Shown: positions 18,806-28,883, numbered from the stretch's first letter. The stretch: DNA of 35,011 nucleotides from Prochlorococcus sp. AG-363-P08 (GCA_003278195.1 QCGE01000014.1:1-35011), one strand, 5' to 3'. The notes: generated by a model not told the origin, from the letters alone. Made by a program: numbers and translations.

Positions 18806-20500
18806 TTATGCAGCTCGCCTAGACAGCAAGCTAGAGGCATAAAGCCTCGCGTCAGCAAGTTCACCCCCTGCTAATTCAGCCAATTCCTGCTCTCGGTCTT
18901 CAATTTCTACCAAAGAAGAAACTTCAACCTTAGTAACACCATTCTCTACAAACTTACTAACTCGTAAATGGTGATCAGCTGTCGCCGCCACAATTGGTTG
19001 ATGAGTAACACAAAAAACCTGCCTCTCAATAGAAAGTTTCTTTAAAAGTAAAGCTATAGCAGAGCTGATGCGACCACTAACACCTGTATCAATTTCATCA
19101 AAGAGTAAGACGGATGAGGATGAAGATGAAAGAGTCGTTTTTAAAGCCAAAAGAAATCTAGACATTTCTCCACCTGAGGCAATTTCAAGCAAAGGAGCTA
19201 ATGGTTGATCAGGATTAGATGAAAAGAAAAACTGTATGCAATCTGAACCATATTTTCCAGGAATACATTCATTAAATCTAATCTCAAAACGAACATGGTT
19301 TAATCCCATTGAGTTTAAATAACTAATCAATTGTTTTTCTAGTTTAGAAGCAATTAAACGACGCTCGGCGGTAAGTTTCTCGTTACTACGATCTCTCTCA
19401 AGAACTAAAGTCTTCTCCTCATCTTTCAAATCTCGCAAATCTTCATTTGGATTCTGAGTGCTCAAAAACCTTTGCAATTTATCCTTTTTAAGAATTAATT
19501 CTTCTAATGTAAGAGAGTACCTTTTTTTAAGTTTACTTATCAAAGAGATTCGCTCCTGTAACTCCTCTAAAGCTACAGGATTAGTATCTATAGAATTTGA
19601 ATAAAGGTCCAAATCCCTTACCAGGGCTTGTAAATTTGCAATTATGTCTAATAATTGATCTTGATAAGTAGACAATGACTCATCAAGCAGAACAAGATTA
19701 TTAATATTTGACAAGCAAGTTCCTAACAAATCAATGCCGGAAGGAACTTGATCTGTTCCAGCGCCAAGAAGAAGTAACAAAGATTGAACACCTTCTTGTA
19801 ATGCAACCCCATTCGCCAATCGATCTTGTTGGGAGAAAAGTTTAATATCTTCTTCGGGATCTAAAAGATTTGCAGTCTCTAGAATTTGTAAGTCATCAGT
19901 TGCCTCTTGATACATTGCTTGAGAATCTAAAAATTCTTCTTCAAGTCTTCTAAGTTTTAAATTAATAGATTTCCACTGATTCCAATTTTTCCTAACATCA
20001 GAAAGATTTTTTTGATATGCAGCATTGCCTAAATTATCTAAACAATTTAATTGAAAATTTGAATCAGATAAATTTTGAATTTGACCTTGAGCAGTTAAAT
20101 CGATCAACAGGGTTCGTATAGATAATATTTGTTCTTTGTTTACTGTTATTCCATTAAGTCTAAATCGATTCGTGATTCGTTCATCCTTACGAATTAACTC
20201 TCTAGACACAATCAGCTCAATATCATCAGAATCAAACTCATGCTTTACCAGCCAAGACTGTACTGCCTTATTGATCCTAAATAGTCCTTCAATATGAGCC
20301 CGATTCTCACCAGATCTCATCAATCTCAAGCCAGCAGCACCTGGGAAGCCTCCCAAAAGAGCATCTAATGCATCTAGAAGGATAGATTTACCCGCACCAG
20401 TTTCTCCGGTTAACACGGTAAAACCATCCTCAAATGAGAGCTGAAGCTCCTTGATTAAGGCAATGTTTGATAATCGAAGAGTAGTTAGCAATTTCTTCAC
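18806..20500 (-). CDS. recN: DNA repair protein RecN
   Basis: The 564-residue SMC-like ATPase acts in double-strand break repair. It has Walker A GETGAGKS (residues 32-39), long central helices predicted as coiled coil, the signature ASGGEMSRFLLALK and Walker B VLLFDEIDTGVSGR, followed by the CVTHQPIVAATADHH block. The length is typical. It precedes uvrA. A perfect 6-bp dyad with a 4-base centre lies 12 bases upstream of the start in the divergent promoter region. I see no convincing LexA box. Confidence 0.97.
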   Translation of the reverse strand: MKKLLTTLRLSNIALIKELQLSFEDGFTVLTGETGAGKSILLDALDALLGGFPGAAGLRLMRSGENRAHIEGLFRINKAVQSWLVKHEFDSDDIELIVSRELIRKDERITNRFRLNGITVNKEQILSIRTLLIDLTAQGQIQNLSDSNFQLNCLDNLGNAAYQKNLSDVRKNWNQWKSINLKLRRLEEEFLDSQAMYQEATDDLQILETANLLDPEEDIKLFSQQDRLANGVALQEGVQSLLLLLGAGTDQVPSGIDLLGTCLSNINNLVLLDESLSTYQDQLLDIIANLQALVRDLDLYSNSIDTNPVALEELQERISLISKLKKRYSLTLEELILKKDKLQRFLSTQNPNEDLRDLKDEEKTLVLERDRSNEKLTAERRLIASKLEKQLISYLNSMGLNHVRFEIRFNECIPGKYGSDCIQFFFSSNPDQPLAPLLEIASGGEMSRFLLALKTTLSSSSSSVLLFDEIDTGVSGRISSAIALLLKKLSIERQVFCVTHQPIVAATADHHLRVSKFVENGVTKVEVSSLVEIEDREQELAELAGGELADARLYASSLLSRRAA

Positions 20501-20512
20501 TGGTTACATGCA

Positions 20513-20528
20513 GACGCTAGCGAGCGTC
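20513..20528. promoter_or_regulatory. Dyad in the recN/aarF divergent promoter
   Basis: GACGCT-AGCG-AGCGTC is a perfect 6-bp inverted repeat, extendable by GCA/TGC with one bulged base. It lies in the short space between the two divergent starts and could be an operator or a leader hairpin. Confidence 0.4.
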
Positions 20529-20544
20529 ATGCTGCTTTAGAAGT

Positions 20545-22437
20545 GTGCTTAATACATGGATCAACCCCATGAATGCAGATCTAGAAGATTTCATAGAAGC
20601 AGCAGGATTGCTGAAATATGACCCCTCAACAATTGCAAAAATCTACCAGGGTCATCCTGGTCGCCTTTTAAATCGACTAATAGAAACCCTTGTTCCATTA
20701 GGGCTATTTCTTCTCGGGGTTAGTACTGACAGGCTATTAGGGCTCTTAAAAGATTCAAAAAAAGCAAGAGCTAGAGCACAAGAATTTTCTGATCTATTAG
20801 TTCAGCTTGGACCTGCATTTATAAAGGCTGGGCAGGCATTGTCGACCAGGCCTGACGTAATCCCAACAGTTTTACTTGATGAGCTAGCTCAGCTGCAAGA
20901 TCAATTACCGGGATTTGATAGTGATCTAGCAATGGCATGTATAGAAGAGGATTTAGGAACAGAAGCAAAGCTGTTATTTAAAAGCATCGAAAAAGACCCA
21001 ATTTCTGCAGCATCTTTAGGACAGGTTCATCAAGCTATCTTCAAGGATGGGACAAAAGTAGCTGTAAAAGTACAAAGGCCCGGACTGAGGGAACAAATAA
21101 CACTGGATCTATATATAGTGAGAAACATTGCAAGTTTCGCAAACAAATATATTGGGCTAATTAGAAGCGATCTTGTTGCATTAATTGATGAGCTTGGTAA
21201 ACGAGTATTTGAGGAAATGGATTACTTAAACGAAGCTTCAAATGCTGAAAAATTTAAATTACTACATGCACACAATAAAAAAATAATGATACCACAAATA
21301 TATAGAGAAGCAACTACCAGACGTGTACTAACAATGGAATGGATAGAAGGAGTTAAATTAACCAACCTAAAAGCGGTAAGAGAATTAGGAATCAACCCAG
21401 ACAAGATGATTGAAATAGGTGTAAACTGTAGTCTTCAACAGCTATTAGAACATGGTTTCTTTCATGCTGACCCTCATCCTGGTAATTTATTAGCTCTTGA
21501 GGACGGAAGACTATCTTATTTAGATTTTGGGATGATGAGTGAAGTTAGTAGAGAAGCAAGAACAGGCTTAATTCAAGCGGTTGTACACCTAGTAAATAAA
21601 AACTTTGAAAAACTATCAAGTGATTTTGTAAGCCTTGGTTTTCTTAGTGAAACAGTGGATTTAGCTCCAATAGTCCCTGCTTTTGAAAAGGTATTTAGCC
21701 AAGCACTTGAGCAAGGTGTAGAAGTAATGGATTTTAAAAGTGTTACTGATGACTTATCAGGTGTGATGTACAAATTTCCTTTTCAAGTTCCACCTTATTA
21801 TGCATTGATTATCAGATCTTTAATAACACTTGAAGGAATTGCTTTAAGTGTGGATCCAGATTTTAAAATACTTGGAGCAGCTTATCCATACTTTGCTAAA
21901 AGATTAATAGAAGATCCTGATCCATCACTACGAAAAAGCTTGAAAGAAATGATCTATGATGGAAAAGAGTTTAAATGGGTAAGATTAGAAGAATTGGTTA
22001 AAAGTGCAGCAATACAATCTAATCTAGACATTGGAGCAGTAATAGATCAGTTAACAGAAGTACTCTTTTCTAAAAAGGGTGGAGTAATGAGAGAAAAACT
22101 TGTTAATGTGTCTATAAATAAAATTGATAATTTAAGTTGGAGAGCACTGAGAAAAGCAAAAAAAATCGCTTCATCACCGCTGGACACAATAAAAAGAAGA
22201 AAAGATTGGAATATCAAGAGTAAAATCTTGCTAGAGTTTGAACCTATTCGGCAAATGATTAAGGTCTTGAGACATGTTCCAGGCTTTGGTCCAGAACTGA
22301 TTCTTAAAAAAATTCCAAAAATGATGTCAGAGACAAACGCAAGGAAGATGGGAATTGATATTTTGAAAGGGGTGACAGAGAAGAGTATGGTTCGTGTAAT
22401 TAAAAAAGCTGCTGGTACCAAAGAAAAGAAACAATGA
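20545..22437 (+). CDS. ABC1/AarF/UbiB-family atypical kinase
   Basis: A 630-residue member of the ADCK/UbiB family, linked to isoprenoid-quinone metabolism in bacteria and plastids. It shows the family KxGQ motif in FIKAGQALSTRPD, the Ala-rich loop SAASLGQVHQA replacing the kinase P-loop, VAVKVQRPG, catalytic-loop FFHADPHPGNLL and metal-binding LDFGMM. A basic C-terminal region follows; hydrophobicity at the very end is weak. The start may be GTG 20545 or ATG 20569 (MNADLEDFIEAAG); I cannot decide, as neither has a clear ribosome-binding site. Its stop overlaps the next start by four bases. Confidence 0.92.
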   Translation: MLNTWINPMNADLEDFIEAAGLLKYDPSTIAKIYQGHPGRLLNRLIETLVPLGLFLLGVSTDRLLGLLKDSKKARARAQEFSDLLVQLGPAFIKAGQALSTRPDVIPTVLLDELAQLQDQLPGFDSDLAMACIEEDLGTEAKLLFKSIEKDPISAASLGQVHQAIFKDGTKVAVKVQRPGLREQITLDLYIVRNIASFANKYIGLIRSDLVALIDELGKRVFEEMDYLNEASNAEKFKLLHAHNKKIMIPQIYREATTRRVLTMEWIEGVKLTNLKAVRELGINPDKMIEIGVNCSLQQLLEHGFFHADPHPGNLLALEDGRLSYLDFGMMSEVSREARTGLIQAVVHLVNKNFEKLSSDFVSLGFLSETVDLAPIVPAFEKVFSQALEQGVEVMDFKSVTDDLSGVMYKFPFQVPPYYALIIRSLITLEGIALSVDPDFKILGAAYPYFAKRLIEDPDPSLRKSLKEMIYDGKEFKWVRLEELVKSAAIQSNLDIGAVIDQLTEVLFSKKGGVMREKLVNVSINKIDNLSWRALRKAKKIASSPLDTIKRRKDWNIKSKILLEFEPIRQMIKVLRHVPGFGPELILKKIPKMMSETNARKMGIDILKGVTEKSMVRVIKKAAGTKEKKQ

Positions 22438-22991
22438 AATTCATAAGGTCAACTAAACTTTTGTTTTTATTATTAATCTTTGCGATTATTGGCCCAATTC
22501 AGCCTGTGAGTGCAGCGAAAAAAGTTGCCTTCGTAAGTGGAGGCTTTAGAAGATCAGTTTCAGTAAAAAGTCTCGAATATTTAGCAAAAACAGGAAAAGC
22601 AAAAGGAACATTAGAAGATCTTCTTGCAATAGGAAAACAAAAACCTGAAAAAATTTCAGAATTGTTAAACCAAAAAGTTGAATTACCTATAGTTTTAACC
22701 AGTAGATTAATAAACAGTCGAATAGGGGAAGCAATTGTTGGTAGAGTCGCAAGAGTAATTCATCCCATTAAAATCAAAGATCCTGCAGTTGCAATACCTG
22801 CAATAAGAGCAGGCGTAATCTTAGGAATAGCAAGCAATGATGAAGGCTTAACTGCTATAGACTTCCTAAAAGCATATCCTAATGAAATTATGGCAATTAA
22901 CTTGCCAGAGCTTTTTAAAGTCGTAAACAAAGTAGAATCAGTTAGTGATCTAATAAAATTCTTTTCTAGTTCTCCTTTAGAAAAACTTTAA
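22434..22991 (+). CDS. DUF1400-type exported protein
   Basis: A 185-residue protein with a clear signal peptide: K-F-I-R-S-T-K, a hydrophobic core to about residue 24, and a cleavage site after V-S-A. The mature part (KVAFVSGGFRRSVSVKSLEYLAKTG, then LLNQKVELP) matches DUF1400. In cyanobacteria DUF1400 is often fused to an alpha/beta-hydrolase; here it stands alone. It is translationally coupled to the upstream kinase through an ATGA overlap. Function is unknown; the location is periplasm or thylakoid lumen. Confidence 0.75.
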   Translation: MKFIRSTKLLFLLLIFAIIGPIQPVSAAKKVAFVSGGFRRSVSVKSLEYLAKTGKAKGTLEDLLAIGKQKPEKISELLNQKVELPIVLTSRLINSRIGEAIVGRVARVIHPIKIKDPAVAIPAIRAGVILGIASNDEGLTAIDFLKAYPNEIMAINLPELFKVVNKVESVSDLIKFFSSSPLEKL

Positions 22992-23021
22992 TTACTAATC
23001 TAAAACTATTTTCCTAAAAAG

Positions 23022-24125
23022 ATGTCGTTAATCAAAAAAATTAAAGCTTCAATAAACAAAAGCTCTAGAAACAAAGACTGGCCGGGCCTGATAAAAGCTT
23101 ATAGTAATTGGCTTCCAGTAAATCAATCAACACCTTTAATTACATTAAAGGAAGGCAATACTCCTTTAATACGGGCAACATCATTAGAAAAACTAATCGG
23201 TAAAGAAGTAAAAGTATTTTTAAAGTATGACGGACTAAATCCTACAGGATCTTTTAAAGACAGAGGCATGACAATGGCTATCAGTAAAGCCAAAGAAGAA
23301 GGGTCAGAGGCTGTAATTTGTGCAAGCACAGGTAATACTTCTGCTTCTGCCGCTGCTTATGCACAAAGAGCAAAAATGAAGGCATTTGTATTAATTCCAG
23401 ATGGTTATGTCGCTAAAGGAAAATTAGCTCAAGCATTAGTTTATGGAGCAGAGGTTTTATCCATAAAAGGAAATTTTGACAAGGCTTTAGAAATTGTCCA
23501 AGAAATATCAGAAAAATATCCAATTACATTAGTTAATTCAGTAAACCCATATAGATTACAAGGACAAAAAACAGCTGCTTTCGAAATAATAGATGAACTT
23601 GGTTACGCACCTGATCAACTATGTATACCTGTAGGAAATGGGGGAAATATTAGTGCGTATTGGATGGGGTTCAATGAATATTATGAAAAAGGTTTTTCAA
23701 CTGTATTGCCTAGGATGATGGGATTTCAAGCAGTAGGGTCTGCACCATTAGTATTTAATACAAAAGTTGAAAACCCAGAAACGATAGCTACTGCTATCAG
23801 AATTGGTAATCCAGTTAACAGATTAAAAGCTAACAAAGCAAAAACAGAAAGCCATGGTTTATTTGACTCTGTAACAGACGATGAAATCATCAATGCATAT
23901 AAGCTTATAGGAAAAGAAGGAGTGTTTTGTGAACCTGCTTCTTCAGCTTCAGTTGCAGGACTAATTAAAAACAAAGAAAAAATAAAAGAACAATCAACTG
24001 TTGTGTGTGTACTAACAGGTAATGGGTTGAAAGATAGTGATTGTGCAATTAACAATAACGAGGCAACCTTTCATACGAACTTGGAACCTCAAATAGAAAA
24101 CATCACGAAAACAATGGGATTTTAA
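23022..24125 (+). CDS. thrC: Threonine synthase
   Basis: The 367-residue PLP enzyme converts O-phosphohomoserine to threonine. The PLP lysine is K79 in [13 protein letters not shown], followed by [15 protein letters not shown], the Gly-rich phosphate loop [11 protein letters not shown], and [11 protein letters not shown] plus [11 protein letters not shown] near the end. The length fits the short bacterial class. It is 30 bases after the DUF1400 gene. Its stop lies about 100 bases from the first DnaA box. Confidence 0.96.
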   Translation: MSLIKKIKASINKSSRNKDWPGLIKAYSNWLPVNQSTPLITLKEGNTPLIRATSLEKLIGKEVKVFLKYDGLNPTGSFKDRGMTMAISKAKEEGSEAVICASTGNTSASAAAYAQRAKMKAFVLIPDGYVAKGKLAQALVYGAEVLSIKGNFDKALEIVQEISEKYPITLVNSVNPYRLQGQKTAAFEIIDELGYAPDQLCIPVGNGGNISAYWMGFNEYYEKGFSTVLPRMMGFQAVGSAPLVFNTKVENPETIATAIRIGNPVNRLKANKAKTESHGLFDSVTDDEIINAYKLIGKEGVFCEPASSASVAGLIKNKEKIKEQSTVVCVLTGNGLKDSDCAINNNEATFHTNLEPQIENITKTMGF

Positions 24126-24229
24126 CAAAAGTCTATGGACAATTAAAGATCCGGCTGAGGAAAACAAGATTAAAGGGTGTGTTGTTTTTGGGGAAAAACA
24201 AAGAGACCAAAGAAAATAATTTAATTAAG

Positions 24230-24238
24230 TTATCCACA
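24230..24238 (+). promoter_or_regulatory. DnaA box 1 (perfect)
   Basis: TTATCCACA, nine of nine to the classical consensus. Confidence 0.85.
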
Positions 24239-24266
24239 GATCCAGTTTTTTGGGAAAAAACGAAAG

Positions 24267-24275
24267 TTTTCCATA
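24267..24275 (+). promoter_or_regulatory. DnaA box 2
   Basis: TTTTCCATA, one mismatch from TTTTCCACA, the form common in cyanobacteria. Confidence 0.6.
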
Positions 24276-24287
24276 ATAAAAAACTAC

Positions 24288-24296
24288 GATTCCACA
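24288..24296 (+). promoter_or_regulatory. DnaA box 3 (weaker)
   Basis: GATTCCACA, two mismatches from TTTTCCACA, with the TCCACA core intact. Confidence 0.5.
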
Positions 24297-24311
24297 AGTT
24301 TTTTTGGAAAG

Positions 24312-24335
24312 AAATCCTTATATACAAAAGGATTT
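24312..24335. repeat. Inverted repeat inside oriC
   Basis: AAATCCTT (24312-24319) and AAGGATTT (24328-24335) are exact inverse complements around an 8-base A/T-rich loop, located between DnaA boxes 3 and 4. Confidence 0.8.
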
Positions 24336-24341
24336 CGAGGT

Positions 24342-24350
24342 TTTTCCACG
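24342..24350 (+). promoter_or_regulatory. DnaA box 4
   Basis: TTTTCCACG, one mismatch from TTTTCCACA and directly adjoining box 5. Confidence 0.6.
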
Positions 24351-24359
24351 GTTTCCACA
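24351..24359 (+). promoter_or_regulatory. DnaA box 5
   Basis: GTTTCCACA, one mismatch from TTTTCCACA; in tandem with box 4 with no spacer. Confidence 0.6.
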
Positions 24360-24495
24360 AGCTCTTCTACTACTAGGTTTTAATTTTTTTTGAAAGAAAA
24401 AAAGAAGATTAGAAGACAGATGAAATTTTTTTTTAATCAGCTATCTTCTGAGTGATGGTATTCCTTTCGTTCTCACTACTGGTTAGGTTAGACCA

Positions 24496-25662
24496 ATGAA
24501 ATTGGTTTGCTCCCAACAAGAACTAAATTCTGCTTTGCAGCTTGTTAGTAGAGCGGTATCTTCTCGACCTACCCACCCTGTCTTAGCAAATGTCCTGCTA
24601 ACAGCTGACGTTGGAACAGGTCGTCTCAGTCTTACTGGCTATGATTTGAACCTAGGTATACAAACTGCTATAAAAGCATCCATAGAAGAAAGTGGGGCTG
24701 TTACTCTTCCTGCAAGACTTTTAGGAGAGATTGTTTCCAAGCTTTCCTCAGATTCACCTATTACTTTATCCACCACTGCAGGTAGTGAAAATATTGAATT
24801 AATATGCTCAAATAGTAGTTATCAAATGCGAGGAATGTCTTCTGATGATTATCCTGATCTGCCATTAATCGAAAGTGGAACATCCTTAAAAATATCTCCA
24901 TTAGTATTTATCAATGCTTTAAAAAATACATTATTTTCAAGTAGTAATGATGATGCGAAACAGTTGTTGACTGGTGTTCATATTACCTTTACCGAAGGTT
25001 CTATGGAAGCTGCAGCAACAGATGGACATAGACTTGCTGTCTCTAATGAAAGTGATGTTTTAAAAGAAGGTTCTGTATTATCACCAGAAACATTACAAGA
25101 AGATGGTAATTTTGCAGTTACTCTCCCTGCTAGATCTTTAAGAGAGGTTGAGAGATTAATAGTGAATTGGAAAGAAGAAGAAACACTTACTATTTTTTGT
25201 GATAAAGGACAAGTGATTTTTCTTTGTCAAAATCAAATTTTAACAAGCAGGACTTTAGATGGTACATATCCCAACTATTTGCAATTGATTCCTGCTGATT
25301 TCAAAAAGAAAATAGAAATAAATAGAAGATCTATTATATCTGCATTAGAAAGAGTTGCTGTTTTAGCAGATCAACATAATAATGTTATTAAGTTACAAAC
25401 ATCTGAGAATGGAGATTTAGTTACTATAACTGCCGATGCACAGGATGTTGGCACTGGTAGTGAATCTATCTCATGTTCTATAGAAGGCGACCCTATTCAA
25501 ATCGCATTTAATGTTAGATATCTTTTGGATGGTCTAAAAGCTATTGAATCTGATATTGTGTCTTTAAAATGTAATGCTCCAACAACCCCAGCAGTTTTGT
25601 CGCCTTTAGAGTCTGACAACTCTTTTTTGTATTTAGTCATGCCAGTACAAATTCGTTCATAA
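24496..25662 (+). CDS. dnaN: DNA polymerase III beta subunit (sliding clamp)
   Basis: The 388-residue protein forms the ring-shaped clamp that tethers the polymerase to DNA. Family blocks are the N-terminal LVSRAVSSRPTHPVLANVLL, SYQMRGMSSDDYPDLP, the segment AAATDGHRLAVS, GTYPNYLQLIP, and the C-terminal YLVMPVQIRS (M-P-x-[QR]). Three similar clamp domains of about 125 residues each are implied by the length. The start is ATG 24496, just downstream of the DnaA box cluster. The next gene starts within 30 bases, suggesting a dnaN-PRC barrel-purL-purF transcript. Confidence 0.98.
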   Translation: MKLVCSQQELNSALQLVSRAVSSRPTHPVLANVLLTADVGTGRLSLTGYDLNLGIQTAIKASIEESGAVTLPARLLGEIVSKLSSDSPITLSTTAGSENIELICSNSSYQMRGMSSDDYPDLPLIESGTSLKISPLVFINALKNTLFSSSNDDAKQLLTGVHITFTEGSMEAAATDGHRLAVSNESDVLKEGSVLSPETLQEDGNFAVTLPARSLREVERLIVNWKEEETLTIFCDKGQVIFLCQNQILTSRTLDGTYPNYLQLIPADFKKKIEINRRSIISALERVAVLADQHNNVIKLQTSENGDLVTITADAQDVGTGSESISCSIEGDPIQIAFNVRYLLDGLKAIESDIVSLKCNAPTTPAVLSPLESDNSFLYLVMPVQIRS

Positions 25663-25691
25663 GAAAATTGTTAGTCCCAGAAAAAATATTT

Positions 25692-26465
25692 ATGAGCGAC
25701 TTATTTCGTCATTATGTTAGATGTGATAAGGGTATTGATCATGGACCTGGTATAGCTGTTTGGATGCATCCACCTGTTCATAGGATTTTAGGATGGGCGT
25801 CACGTCCTTCTGCTTTTCAAAATTCAAGACATGTATGGAGATTAAACCAGATTAGAGGAGTTAACGATCAACAAGTATATGTTAAGGGCGAACCAGCTTT
25901 AACGGATCCATTAACTTTAGATTTACTTCCATCTTTAATAGACGCGCATTTACTTAACAAGAATGGCGAAAAAATAGGCATAGTTGCAGATTTTATTTTT
26001 AATTCTTCATCTGGTCAAATTATTAATTATTTAATTTCGCGTTCAGACCCAAGACTTCCTGGAACTAGTAGATGGACTCTAAATCTGGACAGAATTACAG
26101 ATCAACATCCGGGTAGAGTAGAAATTGATGTAGAAGTAATAGATGAGCTCCCTTTATCAAAATCAAGTTTCAGACAGGATTTTTTAAGACGAACACGTAC
26201 ATTGCGTGATCAAATAGAACAAATCAGTTCAAAAGCCTCTGACAAGCTAGAAGGTTGGTTAGAAGAACCTCCATGGGACGATGAACTACAAAGACCTTTA
26301 ACTCAAGAAAACAGATCAAAAGACGAAGATCCTTTATTCGATTGGGAAGACACAGAAGATGATTTTGATTCACAAAATACATCTAATTATTCAGAACGAA
26401 CAAAATATCGTAATTCAAGAGCTCCTTCTAATATAGAATCAAATGAAAATGATCCTTGGATCTAA
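25692..26465 (+). CDS. PRC-barrel domain protein
   Basis: The frame extends back to a TTG at 25668, but ATG 25692 (MSDLFRHYVRCDKG) is the likelier start, giving 257 residues. The block LDLLPSLIDAHLLNKNGEKIGIVADFIFN and what follows (GQIINYLISRSDPRLPGTS) match a PRC-barrel, a small beta barrel found in photosynthetic reaction centre H subunits and RimM. The C-terminal ~80 residues are acidic and low-complexity. It is found next to dnaN in Prochlorococcus and Synechococcus. No membrane helix; function is unknown. Confidence 0.8.
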   Translation: MSDLFRHYVRCDKGIDHGPGIAVWMHPPVHRILGWASRPSAFQNSRHVWRLNQIRGVNDQQVYVKGEPALTDPLTLDLLPSLIDAHLLNKNGEKIGIVADFIFNSSSGQIINYLISRSDPRLPGTSRWTLNLDRITDQHPGRVEIDVEVIDELPLSKSSFRQDFLRRTRTLRDQIEQISSKASDKLEGWLEEPPWDDELQRPLTQENRSKDEDPLFDWEDTEDDFDSQNTSNYSERTKYRNSRAPSNIESNENDPWI

Positions 26466-26489
26466 TAATTATGTATATAGTTTGATCTT

Positions 26490-28883
26490 ATGTCTTTATA
26501 CTCCTCTGGCTCTGTTCCATTTAATGATTGTGGATATGATGTTTCTAAAGAAATTAAGAAAGAAGGTTTAACCACTCAAGATTTTGAAGAAATTTGTACA
26601 AGATTAGGTCGTTGTCCAAACAGAACAGAATTAGGAATGTTTGGAGTTATGTGGTCTGAACATTGTTGTTATAGAAACTCTAAGCCTTTATTAAATAACT
26701 TTCCTACTACCGGACCAGGAATATTAGTGGGACCAGGAGAAAATGCAGGTGTTGTAGATGTTGGAGAAGGTCAACGATTGGCTTTTAAAATTGAAAGCCA
26801 TAACCACCCTTCTGCAATTGAACCATTTCAAGGTGCAGCAACTGGAGTTGGGGGAATACTCAGAGATATATTTACAATGGGTGCACGTCCAATTGCAATA
26901 CTTAATGCTTTACGTTTTGGACCATTAAATGAAATAAAAAATGTAGCACTAATGCAAGGTGTTGTTTCAGGAATAGCTCATTATGGTAATTGCGTAGGAG
27001 TTCCCACTATTGGAGGTGAAGTTGGTTTCGATCAAAGTTATTCCGGAAATCCGTTAGTTAATGCTATGGCTTTGGGATTAATGGAAACAGAAGAAATAGT
27101 TTGTTCTGGGGCAGTGGGGATTGGTTTTTCGGTTTTATATGTTGGAAGTACAACAGGTAGGGATGGAATGGGTGGAGCAAGTTTTGCTAGTGCTGAATTA
27201 TCAAACTCTTCTTTAGACGATAGACCAGCTGTTCAAGTTGGCGATCCATTTTTAGAGAAAAGTTTAATTGAAGCTTGCTTAGAAGCCTTTAAAAGTGGAG
27301 ATGTTATGGCTGCTCAAGATATGGGTGCTGCTGGACTTACTTGTAGCTGTTCTGAAATGGCTTCAAAAGGGGGTTTAGGAATAGAGCTTGATTTAGACCT
27401 TGTCCCTTCTAGAGAAGAAGGAATGACAGCGTACGAGTATTTGTTGTCTGAATCACAAGAACGGATGCTTTTTATAGTAAAACCAAATTCAGAAGAAAGA
27501 GTAATTAAACTTTTTAATCGTTGGGGATTACAGGCAGCAATTGTTGGTAAAGTCCTTGAAGATAATGTTGTACGTGTTTTACATAAAGGTAAAGTCGAAG
27601 CTGAAATCCCCGCCAGTGCCTTAGCCGATGATACTCCTGTTAATAAACATGCTTTATTGTCAGAACCACCTTCTGAAATAAAAGAACATTGGCAATGGAA
27701 TGAATCAAAATTATCTAAAGCCTCTAAAGAAGGTATACAAATTAACAATAATAATAAACAAAATTTTATTAATTGGAATCAAGTTTTAATCAATTTATTA
27801 GAAGAACCAAACATTGCATCAAAGCAATGGATTTACAATCAATATGATTATCAAGTACAGCTCAATACAGTTTTACCTCCTGGAACTGCAGGTGCAGCTG
27901 TTATTCGTTTACGTCCTCAAGATAATGTTAATAACGACTCCACAAATAGAGGCATAGCTGCTGTTGTTGATTGTCCAAATAGATGGGTTTATCTGGATCC
28001 AGAACGAGGTTCAATCGCAGCTGTTGCAGAAGCTTCTAGGAATATAAGTTGTGTAGGAGCAAAACCTTTAGCAGTGACCGATAACCTCAACTTTGCCTCC
28101 CCTGAAACATCAACAGGATATTGGCAATTAGCTCAATCATGTAAAGGGATTTCGACAGCTTGCCAAAAATTAGAAACTCCAGTTACAGGAGGAAATGTTT
28201 CTTTGTATAATGATACTCGCTTGGCAGATGGAACCTTACAACCAATTCAGCCTACACCTGTAATTGGTATGGTTGGCTTGATAGAAGATTTGAACAAATC
28301 AAAAGGTCAATCATGGATAAAATCTGGGGACGAAATATGGATGTTAGGGTTTCCATTAGAAACATTAAAAATAGAAAAAGAAATTATTAGTTTATCCGCA
28401 AGTAGTTATTTAGAGTATGTACATAACCTTATTACAGGGAGGCCGCCAAAGATAGATTTAAATTTAGAATATAAAACTCAGAAATTTTTACGTCAGGCAA
28501 TCAGTGATGAGTTGATATCTTCAGCCCAGGATGTTAGTGATGGTGGCATTGCTGTTGCTCTTGCTGAATGTTCAATTACTTCTGGTTTAGGTTGCCATAT
28601 AGTTTTGCCTTCATCAGTTTCTAGAATGGATCGACTTCTTTTTGCAGAAGGGGGTTCCAGAGTTTTAGTGAGTATTTCACCAACTAAGAAGGATATCTGG
28701 AGTGAAGTGATAAATAATTGGATTGAATCTGATGCAGATTTATTCTTACCTCAGCATCTCGGTTATGTTTCTTCTTCTAAATCATTCGAAATTGTACAGG
28801 AAGATTGCACTGTACTTAAACTCTCTGTAGATGATCTCAGGAATAGATACGCTTCTTCAATTTCAAACATAATGAAAGGATAA
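26490..28883 (+). CDS. purL: Phosphoribosylformylglycinamidine synthase subunit PurL (small type)
   Basis: The 797-residue ATP-dependent subunit converts FGAR to FGAM in purine synthesis, working with PurS and PurQ (not in this window). Motifs are [45 protein letters not shown] (ATP/metal site), [30 protein letters not shown], and the second-half [11 protein letters not shown] and [17 protein letters not shown]. The length is slightly above the usual ~740-780 because of an Asn-rich linker around residues 415-425. It follows the PRC-barrel gene by 24 bases. Confidence 0.97.
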   Translation: MSLYSSGSVPFNDCGYDVSKEIKKEGLTTQDFEEICTRLGRCPNRTELGMFGVMWSEHCCYRNSKPLLNNFPTTGPGILVGPGENAGVVDVGEGQRLAFKIESHNHPSAIEPFQGAATGVGGILRDIFTMGARPIAILNALRFGPLNEIKNVALMQGVVSGIAHYGNCVGVPTIGGEVGFDQSYSGNPLVNAMALGLMETEEIVCSGAVGIGFSVLYVGSTTGRDGMGGASFASAELSNSSLDDRPAVQVGDPFLEKSLIEACLEAFKSGDVMAAQDMGAAGLTCSCSEMASKGGLGIELDLDLVPSREEGMTAYEYLLSESQERMLFIVKPNSEERVIKLFNRWGLQAAIVGKVLEDNVVRVLHKGKVEAEIPASALADDTPVNKHALLSEPPSEIKEHWQWNESKLSKASKEGIQINNNNKQNFINWNQVLINLLEEPNIASKQWIYNQYDYQVQLNTVLPPGTAGAAVIRLRPQDNVNNDSTNRGIAAVVDCPNRWVYLDPERGSIAAVAEASRNISCVGAKPLAVTDNLNFASPETSTGYWQLAQSCKGISTACQKLETPVTGGNVSLYNDTRLADGTLQPIQPTPVIGMVGLIEDLNKSKGQSWIKSGDEIWMLGFPLETLKIEKEIISLSASSYLEYVHNLITGRPPKIDLNLEYKTQKFLRQAISDELISSAQDVSDGGIAVALAECSITSGLGCHIVLPSSVSRMDRLLFAEGGSRVLVSISPTKKDIWSEVINNWIESDADLFLPQHLGYVSSSKSFEIVQEDCTVLKLSVDDLRNRYASSISNIMKG

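Larger units (their letters stand above)
24126..24495. other. oriC: Probable chromosomal replication origin (oriC)
   Basis: A 370-base gene-free, very AT-rich region directly upstream of dnaN. It holds one perfect DnaA box and four close matches, all in one orientation, plus an inverted repeat and a 10-base T-tract near 24426-24435. Published Prochlorococcus genomes are numbered from dnaN, and the dnaN-side origin is typical of cyanobacteria. Open frames within the region are low-complexity and probably not genes. Confidence 0.85.

Noticed and set aside
20461-20544. LexA (SOS) box before recN
   Set aside because: The dyad there is GACGCT/AGCGTC, unlike known cyanobacterial LexA sites, and no other candidate is seen.
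24133-24376. Two overlapping open frames of 65 and 75 codons, one per strand, in the thrC-dnaN spacer
   Set aside because: They are low-complexity products of AT-rich DNA covering the DnaA boxes, with no ribosome-binding site and no recognisable family.
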